Origin: Ziziphus jujuba
Taxonomy: Eukaryota > Streptophyta > Magnoliopsida > Rosales > Rhamnaceae
Direction: 5' to 3'
Assembly (NCBI RefSeq): GCF_031755915.1
Contig: NC_083383.1
Coordinates: forward strand, 22,681,001 to 22,745,000
DNA: 64,000 nt
Both the position numbers and the translations under genes were made by a program. The notes beneath the pieces are model-generated. The model had not been told where the DNA came from, made no database searches, and worked only from the letters and a program-made list of their open reading frames with translations. This document shows, piece after piece, positions 1 to 11,460 of the stretch (the stretch's first letter is position 1; each line of letters begins with the position of its first letter).

Positions 1-998
1 TAATTAGCCAGTTAACTTTGTGAACTTATTACAAAGTTTTCTTCTTCTTTTTCTTTTTTTTTTTTGTTTTTTCTATTTTGTCAATCTACAAATGAATTCG
101 AATTTATGTTGATCATGGATCATATATATTTGTTATAATATAAAGTACCTTTCAAGAAAAGTGTTATATAAGTTAATAATTGCTTTGCAAACCTCGATAG
201 TCTCTACTTGAAACCGCGGGCCCTTTTGCATTGGAAGACGAATTTCAAAATAATGAGTGCAACATCCCATGACAGCACTCGACAATGTCGATGAGTTCCT
301 TTCCGTACCAAACAAAAAGTAGAAAGGGGTACTGCCCACTAATAACACCCTTCCAGCCCATTCACCATAAAAATAAAATAACACCCTTCCAACCAAACCC
401 ACTCATATATCACTTTACATATTTTATACATCATTTTTTGTATATATGCCATAAATGATGTTGTAAATATGGTGAATTTCTATTCTTAGAAAAATATTAA
501 GAAAATAAAATAAAATTTGAACAAATTTACCCAAAATAAAACATCAATATAATTCGGCATAACTTTTTTAAAAAAATATTGTTTTGAAAACTACCTTTCA
601 ATTTATTCTTAAACAAATAAAAACAAATGATAAATTATTAGTTATACTTTCATAAATAAATTAAAATAAAAAAAATCTAATTTAAATGTAGTAATTTTTA
701 ATATTTATCATTAGATCTTTTATTAGAAAGTTTTCATAAGATTAAATATATAACTTTAACAAATAAATAGGCATATATCAAATTTGATCCTATTTTAGTT
801 AACTTCTAACTTAAAATGAGAGAAATACCAACACGGCAAATATGTAAAGATCATATATCCTAAACTAGTTTTTAATCTTAAATGATTAATTAAACTGTCA
901 TCCAAAACTTTGTCATTAATTAATTTTTAAATTTCAATATAAAAAAATTGTAATAGCTAATAAAAAAATTTTCTCAATCGACTAGCATCACTCACTCA

Positions 999-1000
<2 letters not shown>
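1..1000. other. AT-rich sequence, no gene recognised
   Basis: Mostly A/T runs with stops in all frames. I see no protein family, RNA gene or element end. The last part is the likely upstream region of the gene starting at 1159. Confidence 0.6.
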
Positions 1001-1001
<1 letters not shown>

Positions 1002-1042
<41 letters not shown>

Positions 1043-1054
1043 ATATATATATAT
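1002..1054. repeat. (TC)n followed by (TA)n microsatellite upstream of the host gene
   Basis: About 18 TC units (1002-1038) run into a TA tract (1040-1054). It lies roughly 100 bp before the proposed start codon. Pyrimidine-rich tracts followed by TATA-like sequence are common in plant core promoters and 5' leaders, so it may be part of the promoter or 5' UTR. That role is inference. Confidence 0.9.
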
Positions 1055-1158
1055 TTATTTATATGTATATTGAAAAAGAGGCTAGTGAGGTCCAGCATAA
1101 TTTTATATGCGAGGCTTTTGGATGCTTTCAAGGTTGTACTGGGTCATCCTCATATTCA

Positions 1159-1868
1159 ATGGAGGAGGAATTATCACCATCAAATCGGCCTACCATAGCT
1201 TTCCCAGTGGGCTTAGCTCTTCTTCTGCTCATGTTATTCTCTATGACTGTCTTCTTCCTTTGTTGCCTTCACTGGGACAAGATTCGATCTTTTTTCAAAT
1301 CTTCTCCTCCTCAAGACCACACCGATTTTCATACTGATTTTCCTCAGAATTCACCGCAAAAGCCTGCTGCTTCTGCTACGGTATATCTCTCTCCCAAAAC
1401 CATCTTATCTTGCAAAGATTCATTTTTCGGTCTTGCATAAGATATATAATTTGATAAGATACTGAACTACAAAATTTCTACAATCGGCGCTCAAATTACG
1501 TTCACTGTAATTTATTTCAGCACTGGCGCTAATTGTAGCGGATACCTATATGTAACATGTTTTCTACATAAATCCCATATGGAAAGAAATTTAAAAAAAA
1601 AAAAAAAATGAACTGTAAATTCATATATGTGTTTTCGGTTTGATTAATTTTCGTGTCCCTATTTATCAAAAATAAAAAATAAAAAAATTGTGCCTGATTA
1701 GTTTCTACTTGTTTGGTTACTCAGATGCCAAAGCAAAATCAGAGGCAGAGCATACCAGTGGTGATGCCTGGAGATGACGTCCCAAAGTTCATAGCAATGG
1801 CTTGTCCATGTGAGCCTTCTTTGATAGAAAAGGTCACAATTGTTGTACATAAACCTAATTCCAATTAA
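1159..1868 (+). CDS. Small plant membrane protein, two exons (hydroxyproline-rich glycoprotein-family type)
   Basis: The only convincing host gene. Exon 1 is 1159-1380 and ends at a GT donor (1381). A 344-nt intron ends in a T-rich stretch and CAG (1722-1724). Exon 2 is 1725-1868, in phase 0, stop TAA. The product is 121 aa. Residues about 9-34 form one hydrophobic membrane segment (AFPVGLALLLLMLFSMTVFF) followed by CCLHWDK, then a Pro/Ser-rich stretch, then a tail with MPGDDVPKFIAMACPCEP. This order (RPT-FP-G-A helix, CC-HWDK, MPGD-PKF-A-CPCEP tail) matches, from memory, small plant proteins annotated as hydroxyproline-rich glycoprotein family; no biochemical role is known to me. The ATG at 1159 is chosen because the family start is close to the RPT motif; an in-frame ATG at 1063 lies in the TA-rich leader and is less likely. 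No disabling mutation is seen, so the gene may be functional. Confidence 0.78.
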
Positions 1869-2586
1869 TTTTGTGTGGTTTAGTTAATTAGTACAATACC
1901 CCCTAATTCTTGTTATCAAGTATATCAAATTAATCGTCAGGTTCTGGGTTTGAGTAACAATAATCAAAACAAAAAGGGATAGCAAATAAATCTGTTTGAT
2001 TTTAGGGTGTACAGAAACTGAAAAAACATATATATTTTTGTTTTCCATTGCGTAGTATTGAGGGACAAATTAAAATAATTAGAAAAAAAAAAAAAAACCA
2101 TTTGTTTTGAAACTGAAGCATAAATACATCGTTAACAGAAACTATATATTCTGCAAAATCAATATGAAGGGAACTCTTTGTCTTTTCTTCCTCTTTTTCT
2201 TTTTCTTTTTTCTTTTTTCTAACTATTTTTAAATCCAATTTATAATGGGTAATTGGCGTGTTTTCCTTGATTGAACATGTTTTAATACTTCAGTCTTTAA
2301 ACTTAAACTTTTAACATTTTAGTCTCCAAACTAGAATTTTATTTGCATAAATAATCGTTAAATTGAATTTAGCTTGCACAAATTAGTTATTGAATTGATT
2401 ATGTTTTTGTACTTTAACACCACTTTTGAAGCAAAATAAGACATTAGGGATCAAAGTTTCAAAAATAAATTCAAAAAACTAAAATACCAAAACATGTTTA
2501 ACTTAAGACAAAACACACAAATTGCCTATTTATAAAACAAACAATTCTGTTTGCCTTTAATGTGAAAATACTTAGCGTTAAAGTAT
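1869..2586. other. 3' flank of the host gene, no feature recognised
   Basis: AT-rich sequence with polypurine and polypyrimidine runs (for example 2080-2095 and 2180-2220). It should hold the 3' UTR and poly(A) site of the gene, but no single signal stands out. No other coding sequence is seen. Confidence 0.5.
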
Positions 2587-2601
2587 AATTATTCCAAAGT
2601 T

Positions 2602-2727
2602 GAAGACTCGCGTGGGAGATCAGTGGTTAGCGCAGCACAGCCCGGTCAGTAGACGCTAGGTTCGAGTCTTGGTGGGAAAGGAGATGCCGGTGGCATAGCC
2701 CCAAAATAAAAAAATAAAAAAAGGAAA
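2602..2727 (+). mobile_element. tRNA-derived SINE with 15-bp target-site duplication
   Basis: The body holds a pol III A-box-like stretch (ATCAGTGGTTAGCGCA, about 2618-2633) and a good B box (GGTTCGAGTC, about 2661-2670). A short tRNA-unrelated part follows, ending in an A-rich tail of AAAATAAA units. The flanks carry AATTATTCCAAAGTT (2587-2601) and AATTATTCCGAAGTT (2728-2742), a 15-bp direct repeat with one mismatch, as expected for L1-type target-primed insertion. The length of about 126 bp fits short plant SINEs. It is not a tRNA gene: there is no acceptor-stem pairing and the 3' end is an A tail. Confidence 0.85.
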
Positions 2728-2742
2728 AATTATTCCGAAGTT

Positions 2743-4480
2743 TAGCATGGATTACGAGCTTGCGGATTTTGGAACTTAAAATTGACTTTTTGGGTTTAAA
2801 GCAGTTGGCCCAAGAAAAACATTTGGGTTCTTGCTACTTGTGGGCTTAAGCCACCAATTGGATAACGGTAATTTGGCCCGATGGTCATGATGCCATATTG
2901 CAGGAAGTCCCTCCCCAAATTAGTCTCCTTCTTCTTTCCTTCTCAATGTTATGGAGTACCTATTATGCTCCTCTTAAATGCCACTCATATCTTTTAAGTA
3001 AATTATTTCACCAACAAAAATAAAATGAAACATCATGTAGCATCTTCTCATCAAACCAAAGCCTACTTCTCTAGTTAAACAAAAAAATAAGAGAGAGGTC
3101 CATGGTATTTGGCCATTCAAATATAAAGGAAAAGATTCAATTGAAATAAGGATCATTTAGTTGGTCGTTGTCAAAGCAACAAGGTGATTGGCAAAATCCT
3201 ACACAACATAAACCTAAAGGGTATCATCAATGCTTCATTTGCTTTTACAGGATCCATAATAGTATTAAAAGAATGTAGTTTTTTGTTTTTTTGTTTCTTT
3301 TTGTTTTTTTTTTTTCTTTTTTTGAATGTTTTGATAGAACATAATTAACTTGTTGTTAACACCAAACTAAGATAACAATTCGTTAACACCATAAAAAATA
3401 CTTTTAGAAATTATTATTTATTAAATATTTATTACTTGTTAATGTTATTCAATATGATTTTCATATATATATATATATATATATATGGTTGGTATTTTAT
3501 ATAAACACCAAACAATTTAGGTTGTCTCTGTTTACTGTAGACACGTCAGTCTAATTTGGATTAGAGAAACAAAGAAATATATATATATATATATATTATA
3601 GTAAATATAACAAAAATTGTGCAAAAAAAAAATCTGACAAAATCAGGAGATTAACTAATTTGCATAGAACAAACAAATTAAGGTTCTATTCTTACTTTTA
3701 AAAAATAGGACTTTATAAATTTAGAGAGATGATAAATGTAAAATAAAAATGATGAGAACTTTGTAAAGACATGAACAAAATATGACAAAAATTAAAAAGG
3801 AAACATTGTAGAAGAATAATATTAGGCCTAGTTGATTGAGAGTTGAGAGGTGTGGATCCCTTCTTAGTCTTCAATGGTTCTATTTACAGGCTGAAGCTCC
3901 CTTGATTAAGTCAATTTCCATGGTTGATACAACTTTGTCTTCAAATCTTCAAATCTTCAAATTTCATGATTATAGTAATATTTCAAATAAAGTGCATTTT
4001 CTTTCTATGAATAATCCATTTGAATATTGACGAAAAAGATAACAAATCAAGCATATATATCTTAATCAAATATTGATTATAATCAATATTTCAAAATAAA
4101 ACTGTAGCCTTATTTAGGCATTTTTTAATTGCTTTTATAAAAGGTAACCTTATTTAGGCTCATTTGATTCCTTAATCAATCTCTAAATTTGTTATCAGTA
4201 TTTTGAAAATAATAATAATAAGTTTAGGAAAATAAATGGTCCAAACAATATAATATTTAAATTCATTATTTAATACTTTTGTAAAGATAATTATTATTCT
4301 TTGTATTATGATATCGTTCTTTTATCAGCTGTGTAACTTTTGAGGAAGGGGAAAAAAGTTCAGGGAAGGAAGGGAAGCCAAAAATGGAAATTCACTACTT
4401 CGTTCATGGATAATATTTGATATTTAAATTTGCACATTTATACATACACAATAGCTTCTAGGTTTAAGGAAAATCAATAA
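2743..4480. other. AT-rich intergenic sequence, no gene recognised
   Basis: It contains two TA microsatellites (about 3464-3486 and 3575-3597) and poly(T)/poly(A) runs. Short open frames here have no recognisable family content. Confidence 0.55.
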
Positions 4481-5200
4481 CTAACTACAAAGATGAAAAT
4501 CATAGACCACTAAGAAAACAAATATAAAGATAAACAACATCGATTCCTTCTCATAAATGCACTTGATCAAGTCTTCACTTTGCCCCTTACATGCCTGTGC
4601 ATGCCCCATACAATTGGTCCTATCATTCCTCCCTCTGTAGAGTTTCCTTGCCCTCAAGGAAGAATTCAAGGAACCTATGGGCAAACCTCCACTTGTTTTC
4701 CCATGTTGCATTAACTTTAGAAACGCCAACACATTTCATAAGATTTTAAGCTTTTAGCAAGAATTTTTCTTTCTAAACTACTTTACTTGCCAATATTGAC
4801 TCGAGCCATGGAAGGAAGTCATTCATTATAACTAGAAGAGTCTTGGTTAAGGCATTGTTGGAGACAAACCTTCATATTTCTTTAAAAAACTTGCGTGAAA
4901 AACATTATGAATGAGAGATCCTTTTAGCAACTCCAGTTTAATGGCAACTATCCAATTCTTACCAAAATATTGTGGAGAGAGTTTTTGAGTGTTATGGAAG
5001 GCCACAGATTGTTACCGATACAAATGGAGTTTCAATAATACATAGTCTCCAATATTGAAACTCACCTCCCTTTGACCAAGGTTAGCTTGGGTCTTTATTC
5101 AGTTTCAAGCATTCACCAAATTTATTTGCAAAGCTTTTAGTAATTCTTTTTGGTCTCTCAAGAGTTCTTCTATAGCATCGACTTTAGCCATGCTGGGAAC
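4481..5200 (-). pseudogene. Ty3/gypsy integrase C-terminal fragment, degenerate
   Basis: On the minus strand several frames give the familiar Ty3/gypsy integrase C-terminal domain: GQREVSFNIGDYVLLKLHLYR, then KLSPQYFG, then GSLIHNVFHASFLKKYEG, and finally a tail containing LRARKLYRGRNDRTN, which matches the end of such polyproteins. Internal stops and frame changes are frequent. Integrase core, RT and protease are not adjacent. At 5252 the sequence changes into a copia-type LTR, so this fragment is an older layer. Chromovirus or other gypsy lineage cannot be decided from this piece. Confidence 0.75.
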
Positions 5201-5251
5201 ATAAGTCAGTAAAGTAGGGGAGAGCTTGGGAGAGGAAAGAACTAAAATGCT

Positions 5252-5823
5252 TGTAAGAAAATCTTAAAATAATAATTGAATATGGAAAAATACAAATTGA
5301 TAATAATATTCTTTTTATTATTAAAATTATTAAATATACAAACAAAAGAAATTTAGAATATTCAAAGAAAAAGATTGAAGAATTTGTAATATGAGGCATG
5401 CTATTGCAATGTCCTTAAAATATATTCGCCCTACATGGTGCTGACGATTCAAAAGTGTCGGTCCTCAAGATACAACAAAATGTCTGGAGTTTTGAACTTT
5501 TGCACCTTCAAAACCTCCTATTTTGAACTTGAACGATGCATTTCCTCTATCACATAGAAACATCCTAGAAAATTATAAAAAAATATATTATAGGAATTAA
5601 GAAAAACTAAGTTGCTAATAAAATGTTGTTTTCTTGTGTCTGCTATAAGAAGGGACGAGTAGGCTATTTATAAGCCCCAACCAAATTAAATGGTTGTCAA
5701 AAATTCATTTAAACTTGTAACCCTGAAATTAAATCATGTAATACCCAATTAAATCCTATAATCCTCAATTAAAATCTAACTAACAAGTCTTTTAACATGG
5801 TTATTATACTAGGATTTCTTACA
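5252..5823 (-). mobile_element. Probable 3' LTR of the copia element at 5.3-8.2 kb
   Basis: On the minus strand it starts TGTAAGAAATCC directly after a purine-rich tract (TGTAGGGAT), carries a TATA box (GCTTATAAATAG, near 5670) and ends in ACA. Its length (572 bp) is close to the 574-bp 5' LTR of the related copia element at 56,568, whose 3' LTR also follows a CATGTGGGGAT tract. The outer flank (5247-5251, ATGCT) has no confirmed partner because the 5' half of the element is missing. Confidence 0.55.
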
Positions 5824-6263
5824 ATCCCTACATGAACGAATTTGATATATAAACACGAAGCTTCTTTAGATAACCAACATAAAATAAGTAGGTGTTATCC
5901 TTTGAACCTTCCTTCATAAGAATATATTTACTTTATTGACTAAATGGTAGATGCAATGTCCTTAAATCACTCAACTATTTATGTAAATGATGATATACCT
6001 AATATAAGAGTCCTTCCCAACACATTTCAGTTATCAATATTGTATTCATTTTGGCCACAAACTTCTCCCTAGTTCTGTAAGAGTTTGTAAAGATTTACAT
6101 CCTATACAATTCTCCTTTGAAATGGCCATTCTTGTCTTTTACACAGGTTATTTACTATCTAAGAGTAACATGCATTATTCCCCATGGTTTTCCGCAGTAC
6201 ATAAGCATTATTAAAAGCATAGTATAACTTCATCTATAATAGGTATCGCTGTTTCATTAAAGA

Positions 6264-6371
6264 ATGGATAGAGGGTTAAAACCCTACAATGATCCAAACT
6301 GGTCTTTGTAATTAGATATGGATAGAAGGCTAAAACCCTACAATGATCCAAACTGGTTTTTGTAATTAGAT
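6264..6371. repeat. Tandem duplication, two 54-bp units
   Basis: Units 6264-6317 and 6318-6371 differ at only three or four positions. They lie in the 3' untranslated part of the copia remnant, so this is a local duplication inside the element. Confidence 0.85.
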
Positions 6372-7014
6372 TGCTCCTTTAAATATAGATCTTGGGATCT
6401 CTAATCAACTAGGTTATATTTCATTGTATAGACTTCCTATTTTATGAGCTTTAATCACATTTCCTTTGGTGACTTCTTGACTAATTCTCTATTTAACCTT
6501 TTGATTAGTGGATCCGTAATGTTATCCTTTAAATTTTACATAGTAAACAAAAATAACTTCAGTTGAGATTATTTGTCTAATGATATTGTGTTTACTACAT
6601 ATGTGTCTAGACTTACCATTACACATTATACTTAGTGCCTTGTCTATTACCGAGTAATTATCATAATGAATTCTAATTACAACATAGGCTTCAACTACTA
6701 GGAATGTCCTCTAAGGAATTGTGTAACCATTCAGCCTCTTTACCACATTTATCTAGAGCTATGAATTCAAGTTCCATTATAGATTGGGCCATAACCATTT
6801 GTTTCAAAGACTTCCATAATATGACTGCACCTATCAGTGTGAATACATATCCAATTGTAAACTTCGAATTTTTAATGTTGGATATCCAGCTGGCATCATT
6901 GTATCCTTCTAAAGCAGTTGTATATCTTGTAAAGTGCAGTCCATAATCATGAGTATACCATAAATATCTCACTACTCTTACAATTCCTTTCCAGTGATCA
7001 TCACTTGAATTGCT

Positions 7015-8128
7015 TCATGAGAATCCGTCAGTACCTATACAATCGACTACCTACTGGGATGTTGACCCTTTACAAATGAAAAAGGGACCAATCACTAGAG
7101 TGCAAGCCAAAAGATTTAAGGACAACCTGGATGGCTTCATACAGGGAGTTTTCAATACCCAAAGATCCAAGACTCGTTTTATGCATCCAAGTGGTGGAGG
7201 CTGATATGGACTTGGATAGCTGTCTTAGTGTATTTGTAGATCCCAGGCAGCAATGAATGGGTTCATCACTTCTTAAACTCAATTGATATCACTAAGAGGT
7301 CATGGAATCAAGTCAAGATAGAAGCAAAAGCAGTCAAAGAGGCCATTTGCGCATGGAAGACATTTTTGGCCGAAAATGCATATTTGCCACTGGGAGTGAA
7401 GTATCTTGATGATTAAGCTCTTTCTCTTTGTTCCAACCAAGGAAAACATAAGAGAATCACAATTAACCCTATTTTTCATCCTACATGGAACATTGGATTT
7501 GATTTGGAGCCTTTACAAGCTAGAAATTGGTAAAAGATAGCTTAGTAGTCAAACTAGTCAATTAGTTTCCTAATTTGAATTTAATTTGACTTTTTGTTTT
7601 AGGAAACTATCTTTTATTTTGGTTTTTATTTAATTGTTTGCTGAACAAATTAACTTAGGAAATTTGATATTTTATTATTTTAACTGTAAATTAATTAATT
7701 TCTAATTCAAAAAAAGGAAATTAATTAATTTAAATTAGTTTAGGAAAGTCATGAAATTCGGCCACATCATGTATCCTTCATTATGGCCGAATCTTACCTT
7801 TGTATTTTAGGGTTTTTGTTTTGTAATTTAAATCTATTTAAAGGTTTACTTTTCAATGAGAATTAAGCTTAAATATTATTCAAAAATTTATTTGTGAGAA
7901 ATAATTCTCTTTGTTCTCTTTGAACACCTAAACACTTAATAAAAGTCAAGTGTTTTAGTTTGGCTTCTCAATAGGACATCCATCACCTATTATGGCGTCT
8001 TTATCATATACCAAGGTTTCTCATCACAAGTTGATTAGGGGTTAAGGTGATCATTATAACCTAAACTTAATTGTGATCCGGGTTAATATAACATGGATTT
8101 AGGAGCAAGTCAACCTAAATTCGTATCA
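7015..8128 (+). mobile_element. Solo gypsy-type LTR (pol-tail LTR family), inserted in copia RNase H
   Basis: This 1,114-bp LTR starts TCATGAGAATCC (other copies TGATGAGAATCC) and ends TTCGTATCA. Near the 5' end a frame encodes GPITRVQAKRFKDNL, the C-terminal tail of the family's pol polyprotein. Flanks are TTGCT (7010-7014) and TTACT (8129-8133), a 5-bp TSD with one mismatch. Removing the LTR joins the copia RNase H frame without a gap (ASN to SSDDHWKG). No internal region is present, so it is a solo LTR produced by LTR-LTR recombination. Confidence 0.88.
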
Positions 8129-8235
8129 TTACTTGCATATCCACTTAGTTTACTAATTGTGTAAGCTATGTATGGTATTCTACAATTCATTAAATACATT
8201 AGATTTTCAATCACACATGCTTTTATTATTGGATA

Positions 8236-10640
8236 AGTGAATATTTACATAAAAGGGTGTTCTCGCCATTCTAGAATCTTCTTTACTAATGGAAGGTTTT
8301 ACTTCGGCTTGAATATCTATTCTTATTAATAAAGCTCTTGAGGGTTGTCTTAAGTTTTCTCAAATGGTGTCGAGGGGATCCTCTCTCTCCTCTCTTTTTT
8401 TTGTATAGTAGAAGATCTTTTAAGCAAATACTTGAGTAAGCTTGATTAAAACAATATTTCAACAATTTCTTTTCTGAGAGGCTTTTCAGCCCCAACACAT
8501 CGTTTTTATCTAGATGATATCTTACTTTTTTGCAAAGACACTTGTGTCGTTCTTTGTACGGCCAGCTTATTAATTGAAACAAATACTTTACTTATTCATC
8601 ACATAGTAGATAAGATTATGGCAAAATTAATTTCTTGGAAGGGTCATCATCTTTCATATGCCAATTAGGCTTGCTTAATCAAATCTGTAATCATATCAAT
8701 GGTAGTCTATTCACTCATGATTTACAAATGGTTGATTATTTTATGGAAGAAGCCCAATAGATCATACGAAACTTCCTTAGGACTGATAGTATTGATGTCA
8801 AGGAATATTGTGCGATAGCTAGGAATACTTGTTGTTATCCTATTAAAGATGGAGGCCTTGGTTTTAAAAATTTAATTAGCTTTAATAAGGCTCTCCTTTA
8901 CAAAATTACTTAGTAGTTTTTGTTTTCGGATGACATGGTTTTTCAATTTCTTTGGACAAGGTATTTAGATTAGAAAATTTTTAATTCATCAGAATTATGT
9001 TTTTCATCTATTTTCCCTTCTATTTGAAGTTTTCATTCCTTATTATGAAAGGAGAGCACTTGGTAATTGGTTCTCATTCTTAATTAAGATATGGGCAAGA
9101 TAATTGGTTGGGCACTCCCATCATCAAATTGCTGAATTTTTTTTGTTGATAATTAGGATCCTACTACTCAAATTTTAGATAAGATTTTTGAGGATGGTGG
9201 TTAGAATCTTCCTGAGGGTTTTTATGCTGCTTATCCATATGTTGCCGCTTTATCCTCTTAAATCAGTTATCTTTTGGACTTTAATGATTTGTTAATTTGA
9301 AAGCCTACTGTTTTTAGGAGGCTTACTTGTAAGGATTTGTACCTTCATATACGTGCGGTGCTTCTAATGTTCAACCTTAGGTTAAGCACATTTAGTGATT
9401 TTTATTCCTCCTACTAAGTCTTTTATTTGTTGAAACCTTTTGATAAATAGAATTCCCACAAATGATTCTCTATCTAGATGTGGTTTATATATTGTCCCTC
9501 ATTACAAACTTTGTAAATAACATTCAGAACCATTTTCTCATCTTACTATTTAGTGTGCACATGCGTCAACTCTTTGGGATAGTATATCTTTGGTTTTTAG
9601 AGTTGCTTTAGATCATTTTGGTTCCATCCTTCATCTTTTTACCCAAGCTTTATCTATATCCTTTTGTCCTTAGATATTTAATTCATGGAGAGTTACAATT
9701 TCATCTATTTATGTCATTTGGTATGCTAGGAATAAATATTGATTTTAAAAATTTTCACATTCCTATTGCCTATTTGCTTGTTTTTGTTTGACATTCAGTT
9801 AAGGAGGCTTGTTTGCAAAATGTTTCTATGAGGTATTCCATTGAAGATCTTATGATTCTTAGGAGTTTTTGGTTTATTGGTAGACTTTTTAAGGCTCCCA
9901 AAATTATTCAAGTTCATTGCTTTTCTCCTTTGTCGAGATAGGTTCAAGTTAACACAAATAGTGCAACTAATGGGTCTCTTGAACCTTCGGAGAGCAAAGT
10001 TGTTTTCAAAATTAATAAGGATTTGTTAAGGGTTATTTTGTGCTTCCTCTTGGCAATAAATTTGCTTTTAAGGCTGAACTTTAGCAATGATGCATACAGT
10101 TGAATGTGTTGATTGATTTCAGTGGAGACATCTTTGGATTGATTGTGATTCTCAATATGTGGTCAATCTGCTTCAGATGCGTTCGTCGGATGTTCCTTGT
10201 TCTCTAATGCTTAGATGGATTCATTGTTTAGCTATTGTCTCCAAAATTTCTCTTCAATTTTCTCACATCTATCATTAAAGTGATTAGGTGGCAAATATTC
10301 TTTGTAAAATGGCAGTTACTACTATAAAGACTTGCTGATGGCATCATCTTCTGATTTCTTGTTTGCAAGCTCAAGCTTTAATGTTTCAAGGGGTTATTCT
10401 TATAGATTTCATAATTATAGGGTTGTAGTACTTTTTCCCCCTTTGTAGGTTTTTTCCTTTAGGGTTTTTCTACAGAGGTTTTAAGGAGGCCAAATCTTGG
10501 GTTATTGTTATTGGGCTTAATTTTTTGTTGTTGTTGTTTTCAGCTTATTTCAGTAAGTGTTTCTAGTTTTTATAACTCTTTATTTTCTTTTTTCCAATAA
10601 AGCTACTAAGCAGATTTTGGATTTCTAAGCAATGCTGACC
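8236..10640 (+). mobile_element. 5'-truncated L1-type LINE (RT, zinc-finger region, RNase H), degenerate
   Basis: Translations on the plus strand, over many stops and frameshifts, show an L1-type ORF2 in order. RT part: NKALEGCLKFS, then RGFSAPTHRFYLDDILLF (the YADD box reads YLDD). Then DKIMAKLISWKGHHLSYA and KDGGLGFKNL, typical of the post-RT region. The zf-RVT region holds TNDSLSRCGLYIVPHYKLC. The plant-type RNase H end holds WIDCDSQYVVNLLQMRSSD and VANILCKMAV. The 5' end begins within RT where the copia remnant stops, so endonuclease is missing. The 3' UTR with AATAAA sits near 10,590-10,610; the exact end is uncertain. Confidence 0.85.
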
Positions 10641-11215
10641 TAGTTAGGATGTTTTAGTTTTCCTCCATGTTTAGTAATTCTTTCAGAAAAAGAAGTCTTT
10701 ATAAATATTTTTTCTTTCCAAAAATATCGGCTTTGGTGAAAATTAATTAAAAATCAAACTTCATAGTTATTTAGATATTTGTAGTTTAGAATAGTCAATC
10801 TCGATCTCAATATATTTTAAATATGGGAAGACTATTATCCTTCAAATGAAGGAATAACAATTCTGAACTTTTTGAATGAAATAGTTATTCTTTAAAATGA
10901 GCGAGTATCTATTCTTATGGAATAAATATTCCTAAAATGTATAATCTACTAAATATATAAATAGTTACTCTTATAAAATAGCTATTCCATTCCTACATCT
11001 ATTACCATACCAAATGTCACCTTAGTTTTTGCATGCGGAATAATCCTTTATATAATTATTATAGAACTTGATAAATATAATATTTGAAAATATATACAGT
11101 ATATTGGCATTTGCGAGCGTATACTTATATACATGTGAATGATCATGAAAGTCTTTTGAAAGTTATTTTCTATAAATATATAAATAGGTACCTCAAAAAA
11201 CACACACACACACGC

Positions 11216-11246
<31 letters not shown>

Positions 11247-11378
11247 GGTTAAACACTTGACACAATTTTGACCATTAAGCAATAATTCAAATACTTTATT
11301 TGTCAACTTATAAAATTTTTATCAGCAAAAAAAAGAAAAAAGAAATTTTTTTTTTATTTATTATTATTATTTTTTTAT

Positions 11379-11460
11379 GTTGGAGATGAGAGAGTTGAAA
11401 TCGATTATTGCCCAAGAAAGAAGTGGCTTTTACCACTAGACTCCACATAGGAACCCAAAA
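11379..11460 (-). mobile_element. Possible degenerate tRNA-derived SINE
   Basis: On the minus strand there is an A-box-like TCTAGTGGTAAAAGCCA and, about 35 nt on, a weak B-box-like CGATTTCAACTC. No A tail in the correct position and no convincing TSD were found. Confidence 0.3.

Larger units (their letters stand above)
5824..8216 (-). pseudogene. Copia pol 3' portion (RT end and RNase H) with 3' UTR, split by a solo LTR
   Basis: Read on the minus strand from about 8200 to 6460, skipping 7015-8128, the sequence encodes the end of RT and the RNase H domain of a Ty1/copia element. Recognisable pieces in order are [73 protein letters not shown] and DNITDPLIKRLNRELV. It is the same family as the element at 56,568-62,841, with matching 3' UTR to about 5950. 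Gag, protease, integrase and most of RT are absent, and stops interrupt the rest. Confidence 0.85.

Noticed and set aside
1107..1337. Alternative 76-codon frame over the host gene's exon 1
   Set aside because: It lacks the membrane-protein motifs and the exon 2 continuation; the other frame matches the family.
2608..2700. A tRNA gene
   Set aside because: A and B boxes are present, but there are no acceptor-stem pairing or anticodon arm, and an A tail and long TSD are present: SINE.
5247..8221. ATGCT at 5247-5251 and 8217-8221 as a TSD of the first copia element
   Set aside because: The 5' half of that element is missing and the outer flanks are different old elements, so the match is not meaningful.
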